A stretch of 64,000 nt of DNA. It comes from Nocardia shimofusensis NBRC 100134. GTDB taxonomy: Bacteria > Actinomycetota > Actinomycetes > Mycobacteriales > Mycobacteriaceae. The notes under the pieces were generated by a model. It was not told where the DNA came from. It did no database searches and saw nothing but the letters and a program-made list of their open reading frames with translations. Both the position numbers and the translations under genes were made by a program. This document shows positions 7,623-15,738 of this stretch, in pieces; positions within the stretch are counted from its first letter, which is position 1, and each line of letters starts with the position of its first letter. The stretch covers positions 172,583 through 236,582 of the forward strand of contig NZ_BDBT01000009.1 of the NCBI RefSeq assembly GCF_001613125.1, read 5' to 3'.

Positions 7623-8391
7623 ATGACCAACGACAGCACCACCATTGCTCTGATCACGGGAGCCAACAAGGGCCTCGGCTACGAAACCGCACGCTCGCTC
7701 GCCGCCCGCGGCGTCACCGTCCTGCTCGGCGCCAGGGATCCCGAGCGCGGCCGGGCCGCCGCGGAGAAACTGGCCGCCGAGGGCGGCGAGGTCCGCTTCG
7801 TCCGGCTGGATGTCACCGACGCTGCCTCGATCACCGCGGCGGCCGAGTACATCGACACCGAATTCGGCCGGCTGGACATCCTGGTCAACAATGCCGCCAT
7901 CACCGGCGGCTTCGATACCGGCCTGCAACCGTCCACCACCTCGGTCGATTCCCTGCGCACCGTGTACGAGACGAATGTGTTCGGCCCGGTGGCGGTCACC
8001 AACGCCGTGCTGCCGCTGCTGCGTCGCGCCGAGGCCGCGCGCATCGTCAATGTCTCCAGCGAGGGTCGGCTCGGTGCAGCTGATGAACGACCAGGACGGC
8101 CCGATGTGGCCGATGACGTCGATCACCTATCCGTCGTCGAAGACGGCGCTCACCATGATCACCACCATGTACGCCAAGGAGCTGTGGGACACCCCGATCA
8201 AGGTCAACGCCGCGAACCCGGGCTACTGCGCGACCGACCTCAACCACAACACCGGCTTCCGCACCCCCGAACAGGGCGCCGAGCCGATCGTGCATCTGGC
8301 GACCCTGCCTGCCGACGGCCCGACCGGGCAGCTCTGGGGCTACCGCTGGGGCGCCACCGATGGCATCGAATACGGGCGACTGCCCTGGTGA
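7623..8391 (+). pseudogene. Short-chain dehydrogenase/reductase disrupted by a frameshift
   Basis: The frame from ATG 7623 encodes a normal SDR N-terminus: TGANKGLGYE (NAD(P) motif), LVNNAA and RIVNVSS. After about position 8061 that frame loses similarity. The adjacent frame (+1) then continues the fold with VGSVQLMND, YPSSKTALT (YxxxK active site), VNAANPGYCATDL and GYRWGATDG up to the stop at 8391. The break lies in AGCGAGGGTCGG around 8058-8066 and is equivalent to one inserted or two missing bases. Joined, the two parts give about 255 residues, a usual SDR length. This is either a true pseudogene or a sequencing error. Confidence 0.8.
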
Positions 8392-8543
8392 TCAGCACCT
8401 GTGCAGACCTGGGGACAACTTCCGATCCGGGCCCCGGATCCAGGACGCGCCGGTAGGCCCCGCGCGGAATCCGCTCCGCTGTAGACCCGCCGATGCCGTG
8501 ACGGCCGCTCGACGCAGGCGTGCGTGGAACCTCGAACACAGAA

Positions 8544-8575
8544 CGGGCTCGGACCGATCCACCGGTCCGAGCCCG
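8544..8575. terminator. Strong hairpin between convergent SDR and ipdC
   Basis: Perfect 13-bp stem, CGGGCTCGGACCG (8544-8556) and CGGTCCGAGCCCG (8563-8575), 6-nt loop. It lies 13 bp past the ipdC stop and can serve both converging transcripts. Confidence 0.7.
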
Positions 8576-8588
8576 CCGTGTCGCCGGG

Positions 8589-9686
8589 TCACTCCGAGGC
8601 AGTCACCTTCGAAGAATTACGCAGGGCCGCGAGCGCGTCGAGCCGCGCCTCGGCCTCGTCGACGATCCGTTCGACGAGTTCCTTGCAGGTCGGCAGGTCG
8701 TCGATGATGCCGGTGACCTGACCGGCCGCGAGCACACCCGCCTGGGTATTGCCCTCGACCAGGCCCGCCCGCAACAACATCGGGGTATTCGCGGCCATGA
8801 TGACCTGCGACCACGTGAGGTCCTTGGTCTTGCGCATGGCCAGCCCGTCGCGCACCAGGGCCGACCACTTCATGCCGGTCATCTTCTTGAACTTCGCCGC
8901 GTTCGCCACCGCGGCGGTGAAGCCGCGCCAATTGCCCGAATGTTCCAGGCGCTGCACCAGTTCGGTGTTGAGCACCCGGTGCGGCATGCCGTCGACCTTG
9001 AGCGAGACCACGGTGTCCTGCAGGTGCCGGTTCAAGTACTCCTGCTTCACCGCGTCGGGCACGCTGCTGTCCTGGGTGAGCAGGAAGCGGGTGCCCATCG
9101 CCACCCCGGCCGCGCCGTAGGCGAGCGCGGCGGCCAGGCCGCGGCCGTCGAAGAAGCCGCCCGCGGCGACGACGGGGATATCCACCGCGTCCAGCACCGA
9201 GGGCAGCAGCAGGGTGGTGGCGACCGGGCCGGTGTGCCCGCCGCCCTCGCCGCCCTGCACGATCACCGCGTCCGCGCCCCAGGAGGCCACCTTCACCGCG
9301 TGCTTTGCCGCGCCGATTGACGGGATCACCACGACCCCGGCGTCTTTGAGCTTCGCGATCAGGTCCTGCTTGGGCGCGAGCGCGAAGGAGGCGACGGCGA
9401 CCTTCTCGCGGATGAGCAGGTCGATGCGCTCGCCCGCGTCGCCCGCGTCGGCGCGGATGTTCACGCCGAAGGGCCGGTCGGTCTGCGCCTTGGTCTTGGC
9501 GATCGCCGCTTCCAGCTCGGCGTAGGTCATCGTCGCCGAGGCCAGGATGCCCAGGCCGCCGGCGTTGGAGGTCGCCGAGACCAGGCTCGGGCCGGCCACC
9601 CAGCCCATGCCGGTCTGCACGATCGGGTGCTCGATGCCGACCAGGTCGGTCAGCGCGGTCCGCAAGCGCGGTGTCGGGGTGGTCAC
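8589..9686 (-). CDS. ipdC: Nitronate monooxygenase-family flavoprotein IpdC
   Basis: 365 residues, a TIM-barrel FMN enzyme of the 2-nitropropane dioxygenase family: IVQTGMGWVAGPSLVSATSNAGGLG at the N-terminus, VIVQGGEGGGHTG (phosphate loop) at about 150-163, and VVAAGGFFDGRGLAAALAYGAAGVAMGTRFL at about 180-210. In its gene neighbourhood this is the Rv3553/IpdC orthologue, a reductase acting on an HIP-CoA-derived intermediate in steroid C/D-ring breakdown. The start overlaps the ipdB stop (9683-9686). It is the last gene of the echA20-ipdA-ipdB-ipdC operon. Confidence 0.9.
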   Translation of the reverse strand: MTTPTPRLRTALTDLVGIEHPIVQTGMGWVAGPSLVSATSNAGGLGILASATMTYAELEAAIAKTKAQTDRPFGVNIRADAGDAGERIDLLIREKVAVASFALAPKQDLIAKLKDAGVVVIPSIGAAKHAVKVASWGADAVIVQGGEGGGHTGPVATTLLLPSVLDAVDIPVVAAGGFFDGRGLAAALAYGAAGVAMGTRFLLTQDSSVPDAVKQEYLNRHLQDTVVSLKVDGMPHRVLNTELVQRLEHSGNWRGFTAAVANAAKFKKMTGMKWSALVRDGLAMRKTKDLTWSQVIMAANTPMLLRAGLVEGNTQAGVLAAGQVTGIIDDLPTCKELVERIVDEAEARLDALAALRNSSKVTASE

Positions 9687-10444
9687 GAGGACGGCACCTC
9701 CTTCTCACGAATCTTCTTCGGATCCAGCACTTCCCGGATGATGCGCAGCTGCTCGGCGCTGGGCGCGGGGGTCTGCGGCGCCTCGGCCAGGCCGACGACC
9801 TCGAAGGAGGTGTTCTCGGCGACCTCCTCCGGGGTGACGCCGGGGTGCAGGCTGCGCGCGCGCATGGTGTGCTCGGGGCCCTCGAAGTCGAAGACGCCGA
9901 GGTTGGTCACCACGCGGTGGATCTTCAGGAACCGGAAGGCCGGGTTGTCCGGGTCGACCTTGTCGTAGCCGACGCCGCAGACGATGTCGACGGCGTCGAC
10001 GAAGACGCGCTTGTTGTGCTTGGCGACCCAGTAGCTGGTCGCGTGGTTGATGGTGTTGCCGGGCGCGCCGCGCAGGCCGAACATCTGCCGGGTCGGCTGC
10101 TGGTGCGCGCCGAACGCGGAGAGGTTCTGATTGCCGAACCGGTCGATCTGGTTGGCGCCCATCACCACATGGCGACGGCCGGAGGCGAGCACGTCGAAGA
10201 CCTTGCGGAACGGGATCCAGCCCTCGATGGGGGACTTGCCGCCCAGCGGGGGAGTGTCGGCGAGCAACAGCGCCTCGCCGTCGGACATCAGCAGATCCGG
10301 CTCGGTGGTGAGCCGGGCCAGCCGGGCGCCCAGGGTCGCCATCGGCGTCATCGGCGAGGCCACGATCTCGCCCGCGCCGTCGAAGATCTCGGCGCAGGCG
10401 ACCGCGCAGTACTCGGCCCTGGTGATGGTCTCGGTGCTGGTCAT
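9683..10444 (-). CDS. ipdB: CoA-transferase-like hydrolase subunit IpdB
   Basis: 253 residues, class I CoA-transferase beta-type fold (EYCAVACAEIFDGAGEIVASPMTPMATLGARLA, VMGANQIDRFGNQNLSAFG, GVGYDKVDPDNPAFRF). With IpdA it forms the heteromeric enzyme that, in M. tuberculosis and Rhodococcus, hydrolytically opens the last carbocyclic ring (ring C) of the steroid nucleus. Translational overlaps on both sides (9683-9686 with ipdC, 10441-10444 with ipdA) fit equal production of the subunits. Confidence 0.92.
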   Translation of the reverse strand: MTSTETITRAEYCAVACAEIFDGAGEIVASPMTPMATLGARLARLTTEPDLLMSDGEALLLADTPPLGGKSPIEGWIPFRKVFDVLASGRRHVVMGANQIDRFGNQNLSAFGAHQQPTRQMFGLRGAPGNTINHATSYWVAKHNKRVFVDAVDIVCGVGYDKVDPDNPAFRFLKIHRVVTNLGVFDFEGPEHTMRARSLHPGVTPEEVAENTSFEVVGLAEAPQTPAPSAEQLRIIREVLDPKKIREKEVPSS

Positions 10445-11328
10445 CGCGAGCCCTCCTGCTGTTGCGCGAACCGGCGGACGGCGGCCTGGTACTCGTCCTC
10501 GGAGACCGCCAGATAGGTGTCGACGAACTGCTGCCAGGACTCCGGCGTCTTCGCCGCTTCCACGTAGTGGCGCTGGAACTTCTCGTCGCGCCCGTAGCCG
10601 CCCGCGAAGGTGAAGTGCGCGCCGCCCGGTGCCTCGACCACGCCGTCGACCATCATGCGGTTGAGCAGAAGTTGCTGCGGGACAACCGTTTTCACCAATT
10701 CCTCGGTGTCCACCACGCGCTCGACCGAGAGGTAGCGGCGCTCGGCGGCCATGCAGTACAGGTCGTCGAAGTACGGGTCGATGCCGGTGTAGGCGGCATT
10801 GCCGTGCTCGTCGGCGATGTCGAGATGCACCAAGGCGGCGTCGAGGTTCAACGCGGGCATGGCGGTGAGGGTTTCGGTCCTGCCCTCGGCGTCCGGATAC
10901 GGCGAGGCGACGGTCTTCAGCTCACCCTCCCAGAAGGTGAACACATCTGAGCCGAGGCCCGCGCGGATCGGCAGGAACGGCAGCCGGGCCGCGGCCGCCT
11001 CCAGCCCGCACTTGAGCATGCCCTCGTCCATCTCGCGCGACACGATCGCTCCGGAAGTGCGGGCCTTGCCGAACCACGGGTCGTAGAACGGCGCGGAGTC
11101 CAGCGACACGAAGCCGTAGTAGGCCTTGCGGACCTTGCCCGCCGAGCACAGCAGACCCAGGTCGGGGCCGCCGTAGCTGACCACGGTCAGGTCGGTGAGG
11201 TCCGAGCGCAGGATGGCGCGCACCAGCGCCATCGGCTTGCGCCGCGAACCCCAGCCGCCGATACCGATGGTCATGCCGCTGCGCAGCTCGCCGACCACGT
11301 CGTCGAGCGACATTCGTTTGTCTTTCAT
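10441..11328 (-). CDS. ipdA: CoA-transferase-like hydrolase subunit IpdA
   Basis: 295 residues, class I CoA-transferase alpha-type fold. The N-terminus reads MSLDDVVGELRSGMTIGIGGWGSRRKPMALVRAILRS, followed by the GGPDLGLLCSAGKVRKAYYGFVSLD strand-loop. Partner of IpdB in ring-C opening. The distance to the echA20 stop is 6 bp, so it is in the same transcript. The synteny echA20-ipdA-ipdB-ipdC matches M. tuberculosis Rv3550-Rv3553. Confidence 0.92.
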   Translation of the reverse strand: MKDKRMSLDDVVGELRSGMTIGIGGWGSRRKPMALVRAILRSDLTDLTVVSYGGPDLGLLCSAGKVRKAYYGFVSLDSAPFYDPWFGKARTSGAIVSREMDEGMLKCGLEAAAARLPFLPIRAGLGSDVFTFWEGELKTVASPYPDAEGRTETLTAMPALNLDAALVHLDIADEHGNAAYTGIDPYFDDLYCMAAERRYLSVERVVDTEELVKTVVPQQLLLNRMMVDGVVEAPGGAHFTFAGGYGRDEKFQRHYVEAAKTPESWQQFVDTYLAVSEDEYQAAVRRFAQQQEGSR

Positions 11329-11334
11329 CGGTCC

Positions 11335-12105
11335 TTACTCCTGGTTTCCGGACTTGCTCGCCGCGAGGTCGTCGTCGAAGCGGGCGCGGATCTCGTCGGC
11401 GACGCCCGCCAGATTCAGCTCGAAGGTGAAGCCCTGCTCGTAGCGGTAGCTGCGGTGCACGTCCTGGATGTCGATGCCGTTGAGCGCCTTCTTCGCCGCG
11501 CGGATCACCCGGCCGTCCTTGGCGGCGATGTTCTCGGCCACCTTCAACGTGGCGGCGTCGAGTTCGGCGCGCGGCACCACCTGGTACACCGAGCCGTGGT
11601 GGTGCAACTGCTGGGCGGTGATGGTGCTCGCGGTGTAGAACAGCGCGCGCATCAGATGCTGGGGGACCAGCCGGGCCAGGTGGGTGGCCGCGCCCAGCGC
11701 GCCGCGATCGACCTCGGGCAGGCCGAAAGTGGCGTCGTCGGAGGCGATCACGACATCGGCGTTGCCGACCAGGCCGATGCCGCCGCCGAGGCAGAAGCCC
11801 TGCACCGACGCGATCACCGGGACCGGGCAGTCGTACACCGCGCCGAAGGCCTCGAAGCAGCCGTGGTTGGCGTCGATGAGCGCCTGGTGTCCGGGCTTGC
11901 TCTGGATCTCCTTGATGTCGACGCCCGCGTTGAAACCGCGGTTCTCCGCGCGCAGCACCACGACCTTGGTCTTCCGGTCGCGCCCGGCCTCGCGGATCTC
12001 GTCGGCGATGGCGAACCAGCCGTCGGTCGGGATGGCGTTGACCGGCGGATAGTCGATCGTGACGACGGCGACGCCGGTGGATTCGGTGTGACGGTTGATG
12101 CCCAT
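11335..12105 (-). CDS. echA20: Crotonase-fold ring-D hydrolase EchA20
   Basis: 256 residues from ATG 12105. An upstream ATG at 12156 would add 17 residues that look unlike the family and would lie inside the operator region. Crotonase features: RAENRGFNAGVDIKEI (oxyanion strand) and VQGFCLGGGIGLVGNADVVIASDDATFGLPEVDRGALG. Despite its enoyl-CoA hydratase fold, the M. tuberculosis orthologue Rv3550 hydrolyses ring D of the HIP-derived CoA ester. First gene of the ipd operon and divergent from an SDR gene. A KstR2-like site lies between the two. Confidence 0.9.
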   Translation of the reverse strand: MGINRHTESTGVAVVTIDYPPVNAIPTDGWFAIADEIREAGRDRKTKVVVLRAENRGFNAGVDIKEIQSKPGHQALIDANHGCFEAFGAVYDCPVPVIASVQGFCLGGGIGLVGNADVVIASDDATFGLPEVDRGALGAATHLARLVPQHLMRALFYTASTITAQQLHHHGSVYQVVPRAELDAATLKVAENIAAKDGRVIRAAKKALNGIDIQDVHRSYRYEQGFTFELNLAGVADEIRARFDDDLAASKSGNQE

Positions 12106-12130
12106 CGCAGGCCCTTCGTTGATGCAGCTC

Positions 12131-12179
12131 TGGTTGACAAAGCGAGTGGTTGGCAAAGCAAGCAGTTGCTTGGTAGGTT
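12131..12179 (+). promoter_or_regulatory. KstR2-like operator and leaderless promoter between echA20 and SDR genes
   Basis: CAAGCA (12159-12164) and TGCTTG (12167-12172) form a perfect palindrome within AnCAAG-n6-CTTGnT. The published KstR2 motif has a 2-nt spacer, so this is related but not identical. For the plus strand, TTGGCA (12150-12155) and TAGGTT (12174-12179) give a -35/-10 with an 18-nt spacer, and GTG 12186 lies 12 nt from the start of the -10. A 16-bp direct repeat (12131-12146 and 12147-12162, 14 of 16 identical) overlaps the -35 side. Confidence 0.6.
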
Positions 12180-12185
12180 AGCACG

Positions 12186-13010
12186 GTGGGACTCGAAATC
12201 GACCTGTCCGATCGCGTCGTCTTGGTGACCGGCGGGGTGCGCGGTGTAGGCGCGGGCATCAGCCGGGAATTCCTCGCCGCCGGAGCGACCGTCGTCGTGT
12301 GCGCGCGCCGCGAACCCGAGACGCCGGTGAGCTACGAGGGCAGGCAGGCGCACTTCCTGCCCTGCGATGTGCGCGACGCCGAGGCGGTGCGCGCCCTGGT
12401 CGACACCGTGGTCGCCACCCACGGCCGCCTCGATCACGCGGTCAACAACGCCGGTGGCGCGCCGTTCGCGCCGGCCGCGACCGCGAGCGTCAACTTCCAC
12501 ACCAAGATCCTGGAACTGAATCTGATGTCGGCGCTGTGGGTTTCGCAGGCCGCCAATGCCGTGATGCAGGAGCAGCCCGAGGGCGGATCGATCGTGATGA
12601 TCTCCAGCCTCAGCGGGCACCGGCCTTCGCCGGGCACCGCCGCCTACGGCGCGGCCAAGGCGGGCGTGGACAGTCTCACCCAGTCGCTGGCGATGGAATG
12701 GGCGCCCAAGGTGCGCGTCAATTCCCTGATCGTCGGGCCGGTCGAGACCGAGCTGAGCGAACTGCACTACGGCGATCGGGCGGGCATCGACGCGGTGGCC
12801 TCGACCATCCCGCTCGGGCGGCTGGCCAAGCCCGAGGACGTAGGCCGGGTCGCGGTGTTCCTCGCCTCTCCGTTGGCCTCCTACGTCAGCGGGGCGATGG
12901 TGCAGGTGCACGGCGGCGGCGAACGGCCTCCGTTCCTCGCCGTGTCCACCGCGGGAAATGGCACTTCGGGAAACAGCACCGCGAGCACGGGCGAGCAGCA
13001 GCGGGCATGA
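12186..13010 (+). CDS. SDR oxidoreductase, Rv3549c-type (steroid ring module)
   Basis: 274 residues, GTG start that probably coincides with the transcription start. Classical SDR motifs: TGGVRGVGAG (cofactor), HAVNNAGG, and SSLSGHRPSPGTAAYGAAKAGVD (catalytic Ser, Tyr-xxx-Lys). The position, divergent from echA20, matches M. tuberculosis Rv3549c, a KstR2-regulon gene whose exact substrate is not settled. The C-terminal 20 residues are Gly/Ser/Thr-rich and look unstructured. The next SDR gene starts 30 bp downstream in the same direction. Confidence 0.85.
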   Translation: MGLEIDLSDRVVLVTGGVRGVGAGISREFLAAGATVVVCARREPETPVSYEGRQAHFLPCDVRDAEAVRALVDTVVATHGRLDHAVNNAGGAPFAPAATASVNFHTKILELNLMSALWVSQAANAVMQEQPEGGSIVMISSLSGHRPSPGTAAYGAAKAGVDSLTQSLAMEWAPKVRVNSLIVGPVETELSELHYGDRAGIDAVASTIPLGRLAKPEDVGRVAVFLASPLASYVSGAMVQVHGGGERPPFLAVSTAGNGTSGNSTASTGEQQRA

Positions 13011-13039
13011 CCCGCACCGAACGGAAAGAGGACAACGGA

Positions 13040-13948
13040 ATGGATCAGCAGATCTGCGCGGGGCGCGTCGTCATCGTCACCGGCGCCGGACGCGGGATCG
13101 GCCGCGCGCACGCGCTGGCCTTCGCCGCGGCGGGCGCCCGGGTGGTCGTCAACGACATCGGCTCGTCCCTGCACGGCGACGCCACCGGTGAGCGCCCCGC
13201 CGAACAGGTGGTCGCCGAGATCCAGGCGGCGGGCGGCGAGGCGGTGGCCAACTACGACGATGTCGCCGACTGGACGGGATCACGCAATCTGATCCAGCAG
13301 GCCGTGGACACCTTCGGCACGCTCGACGTGCTGGTCAACAACGCCGGATTCGTGCGCGACCGGATGCTGGTGAATCTCTCCGAAGAGGAATGGGATTCGG
13401 TCGTCCGGGTCCACCTCAAGGGACACTTCGCGACCATGCGGCACGCGGCCGAGTACTGGCGCGCGGAAGCCAAGGCAGGCCGCCCGGTCGACGCGCGCGT
13501 GATCAACACCAGCTCCGGCGCGGGCCTGCAGGGCAGCGTCGGGCAGTCCAATTACGGTGCGGCCAAGGCGGGTATCGCCGGGCTCACCCTTACCGCCTCC
13601 GCGGAATTCGCCCGTTACGGCGCGACCGTCAATGCCATCGCGCCCTCGGCGCGCACCCGGATGACCGAGACCGTCTTCGCCGACATGATGGCCAAGCCCG
13701 ACTCCGGCTTCGACGCCATGGCCCCGGAGAACATCTCCCCGCTGGTGGTGTGGCTGGGCAGTGCCGAATCGGCCGGGGTGACCGGCCGGGTGTTCGAGCT
13801 CGAGGGCGGCAAGGTGGCCCTCGCCGACGGCTGGCGCCACGGCGTCGCCGTCGACCGGGGGGCGCGCTGGGATCCGGCCGAGCTGGGTCCGGTCGTCGCC
13901 GATCTCATCGCCAAGTCGGCGCCGCCGGAAGCGGTGTACGGAGCCTGA
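13040..13948 (+). CDS. SDR oxidoreductase, Rv3548c-type (steroid ring module)
   Basis: 302 residues from ATG 13040, with AGAGGA about 8 nt upstream. Motifs: TGAGRGIGRAHALAFAAAGARVVVNDIG (cofactor and acidic residue), LVNNAG, and NTSSGAGLQGSVGQSNYGAAKAG (Ser, Tyr-xxx-Lys). It has the longer C-terminus typical of the 17-beta-HSD type 4 SDR subfamily (APENISPLVVWLGS). Partner of the preceding SDR in a two-gene operon. Orthologue position Rv3548c. It resembles hsd4A at 36763 in this window and may have arisen from the same stock. Confidence 0.85.
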   Translation: MDQQICAGRVVIVTGAGRGIGRAHALAFAAAGARVVVNDIGSSLHGDATGERPAEQVVAEIQAAGGEAVANYDDVADWTGSRNLIQQAVDTFGTLDVLVNNAGFVRDRMLVNLSEEEWDSVVRVHLKGHFATMRHAAEYWRAEAKAGRPVDARVINTSSGAGLQGSVGQSNYGAAKAGIAGLTLTASAEFARYGATVNAIAPSARTRMTETVFADMMAKPDSGFDAMAPENISPLVVWLGSAESAGVTGRVFELEGGKVALADGWRHGVAVDRGARWDPAELGPVVADLIAKSAPPEAVYGA

Positions 13949-14041
13949 TCAGGCATTCTCGACCGTGGCCGGGTCCAGCGCGTCGAAAGTGGTGTTGTAG
14001 CCGCTGTACTCGGCATTCTCCCGGTTGCCGACGTTCTTCGC
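13949..14041 (-). pseudogene. C-terminal remnant of an unidentified gene
   Basis: Directly after the SDR stop, the minus strand has a 30-codon open stretch that ends in TGA (13949-13951) and reads like a real C-terminus: NVGNRENAEYSGYNTTFDAL then DPATVENA. It is bounded upstream by an in-frame TAA at about 14042-14044 and has no start codon. The composition is protein-like, with balanced Asn/Tyr/Thr/Phe unlike random GC-rich frames. A faint likeness to C-termini of PotD-type binding proteins is noted at very low confidence. In M. tuberculosis the ddn gene (Rv3547) lies here, but this is not a Ddn tail. Confidence 0.4.
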
Positions 14042-14143
14042 ACATTATTCGGGAAGCGCATTAGTATTTGCTCCCGTTGTACGAAGTCCCGGCGGGAGTG
14101 GGTGACCGAGCGGGATCGTCGCTGTACAGAGGGGAGGCGGCGC

Positions 14144-15715
14144 ATGGCCGCTGGTCGCGCGAGGCGCGTTGTGGCCGTGGCGAGCGCTGTTACCGGTATC
14201 GCGCTGTTCGCTTCCGGCGGCGCGTGGGCTTCGCCGGGAGGTGATCCCCACGACGGCGGCAAGCCACCGTTCGACTCGGTCACGCCTGTCCAGGCCGAGC
14301 CCGCTCAGCCCGCGCTGGACCCCGGCGATGCCCCCCTCGATCTGCCGGTGGACAAAGGCGGTCCGGGTAACGGCAACTCCGGGAACGGGAACTCCGGGAA
14401 CGGGAACTCCGGGAACGGGAACTCGGGCGGGGCCGCCCCGTGGATCGTCGCCCCTGGCGGCGGCTCACCCGGCAGCGACGGTCTCGGCGGCGCCTCGAAC
14501 GACAACTCCGGGGCGGGCAACCCGGCCGACGGCAACTCGGACGGTGGGAGCCCCGGCGGCGGAAACTCCGGCAACAGCAATGCGAACGGGACCCTCGGCA
14601 ACGGGAACCCGAACAACAACAATCCCAGCGGCGGAAATCCGGGGAACGGCAACTCCGGCGACCAGGGCAATGCCGGGAACCAGGGCAATGCCGGCAACCA
14701 GGGCGACGGCGGCGCGGACCCCGGGCAGGGCGACGGCGGTCCGATCGCGCAAGACCCCGGCATTCCCCCGACCGGCCCGGCCTCCGAGGCGGGCGCGAAC
14801 GGCGCACCGGCACCCGGGGGCGTTCCTGTCGCACCGGAACTCGCGCCGACCCCGCCCGCGACCCCCGGGCCGATCGATGCCGCGGGCTCCGGCGCGGGTT
14901 CGGCGGCGGTCGGCTCGGCGGGCGCGATCATTCCGCTCGGCGCCGGCTCGGCCGGTCTCGCCGCCGTACTCGGCATCGGTTCGTCGGGACTCGCCGCCGT
15001 ACTCGACACCGGCTCGGCGGGCGTGGGTCCGGGCCTGGCGACCGGCTCGGCCGGAGTCGGCATCGGTCTCGGTGCCGGGTCCGTGGGCCTCGGCCCGGGG
15101 CCGGGTACCGGCTCGGCCGGCAATGGTCTGGGGCTGGGTATCGGCTCGGCCGGCAATGGTCTGGGGCCGGGTATCGGCTCGGCCGGCCACGGTCTGGCGC
15201 TCGGCGCCGGTTCGGCCGCGGCACCGCTGCTGCTCCTGTTGATCCCGCTGCCCAGCCTGCCCGCGCCCGCTGCCCCCTCGGCGCCTGCCGCGCCGCCGAC
15301 GCCGCCGGACATTCCCTCCGCGCCGGCGCCCGCCCTCCCTACCGGGCCTTCCCTGCCTACTGCCGGACCGTCCGCTGAGCAGGCCGCTGCCGGGCCGTCC
15401 ACTGAGCAGGTCGCGCTCCCGGTGTCAGCGCCCACCGTTGTCGAGGCCGCACCAGATTCGGCGGCGCCTACCCCGGCCGACCGGCCTCGGCCGCTCGCGT
15501 CGCCACCCGCACCGCAGGCCGCGCCGGACCATTCTGTGCGGCCCGCCGGCGCCGACGGCGAGCCTCCCGATCCGGACGCGCTGGTGGTGATCGGCGGTCT
15601 GGCCGCGATGGCGCTGGCCGCCGCGGGCGCGGGCGCGGTCAGCTTCCAGAGCGCCTCCGCCACCCAAGCCCGAGTCGACGCCGCGCGCGCCGAGTTCTTC
15701 GGCCCGAGGTTGTAG
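14144..15715 (+). CDS. Secreted, repeat-rich Gly/Ala/Pro/Asn protein with C-terminal membrane helix
   Basis: 523 residues from ATG 14144, preceded by GAGGGGAGG. A signal peptide covers about residues 1-35 (ARRVVAVASAVTGIALFASGGAWA). Low-complexity blocks follow: GNGNS repeats (DNA period 15 bp, 14375-14428), a Gly/Asn/Pro tract, then 11-residue GxGSAGxGLGL repeats (DNA period 33 bp near 15110-15210) and a Pro/Ala-rich tract. A hydrophobic stretch near the end (ALVVIGGLAAMALAAAGAGAVSF) could anchor it. There is no recognisable catalytic domain. A cell-envelope or surface role is likely. The next gene, a metallopeptidase, starts about 20 bp downstream. Confidence 0.75.
   Translation: MAAGRARRVVAVASAVTGIALFASGGAWASPGGDPHDGGKPPFDSVTPVQAEPAQPALDPGDAPLDLPVDKGGPGNGNSGNGNSGNGNSGNGNSGGAAPWIVAPGGGSPGSDGLGGASNDNSGAGNPADGNSDGGSPGGGNSGNSNANGTLGNGNPNNNNPSGGNPGNGNSGDQGNAGNQGNAGNQGDGGADPGQGDGGPIAQDPGIPPTGPASEAGANGAPAPGGVPVAPELAPTPPATPGPIDAAGSGAGSAAVGSAGAIIPLGAGSAGLAAVLGIGSSGLAAVLDTGSAGVGPGLATGSAGVGIGLGAGSVGLGPGPGTGSAGNGLGLGIGSAGNGLGPGIGSAGHGLALGAGSAAAPLLLLLIPLPSLPAPAAPSAPAAPPTPPDIPSAPAPALPTGPSLPTAGPSAEQAAAGPSTEQVALPVSAPTVVEAAPDSAAPTPADRPRPLASPPAPQAAPDHSVRPAGADGEPPDPDALVVIGGLAAMALAAAGAGAVSFQSASATQARVDAARAEFFGPRL
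14375..14428 (+). repeat. 15-bp tandem repeat inside the secreted protein gene
   Basis: Unit AACTCCGGGAACGGG, three exact copies plus a partial fourth, encoding NSGNG repeats. In-frame unit length allows expansion or contraction without breaking the gene. Confidence 0.85.
15108..15206 (+). repeat. 33-bp tandem repeat inside the secreted protein gene
   Basis: About three units of 33 bp encode GIGSAGNGLGL-type 11-residue repeats; the first two copies are nearly identical. Older, more diverged GSAG repeats of 10-12 residues extend upstream to about 14880. Confidence 0.75.
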
Positions 15716-15738
15716 GGCCCGAGGTTGTGAGGATGACC

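Noticed and set aside
11335..12156. Longer EchA20 start at 12156
   Set aside because: Would add 17 atypical residues and overlap the KstR2-like operator and direct repeats. ATG 12105 gives the usual crotonase N-terminus.
13949..14041. Ddn (Rv3547) remnant
   Set aside because: The position fits synteny, but the peptide does not resemble the Ddn C-terminus.
14375..14428. CRISPR-like array
   Set aside because: Repeats are 15 bp, contiguous with no spacers, and in frame inside a coding sequence.
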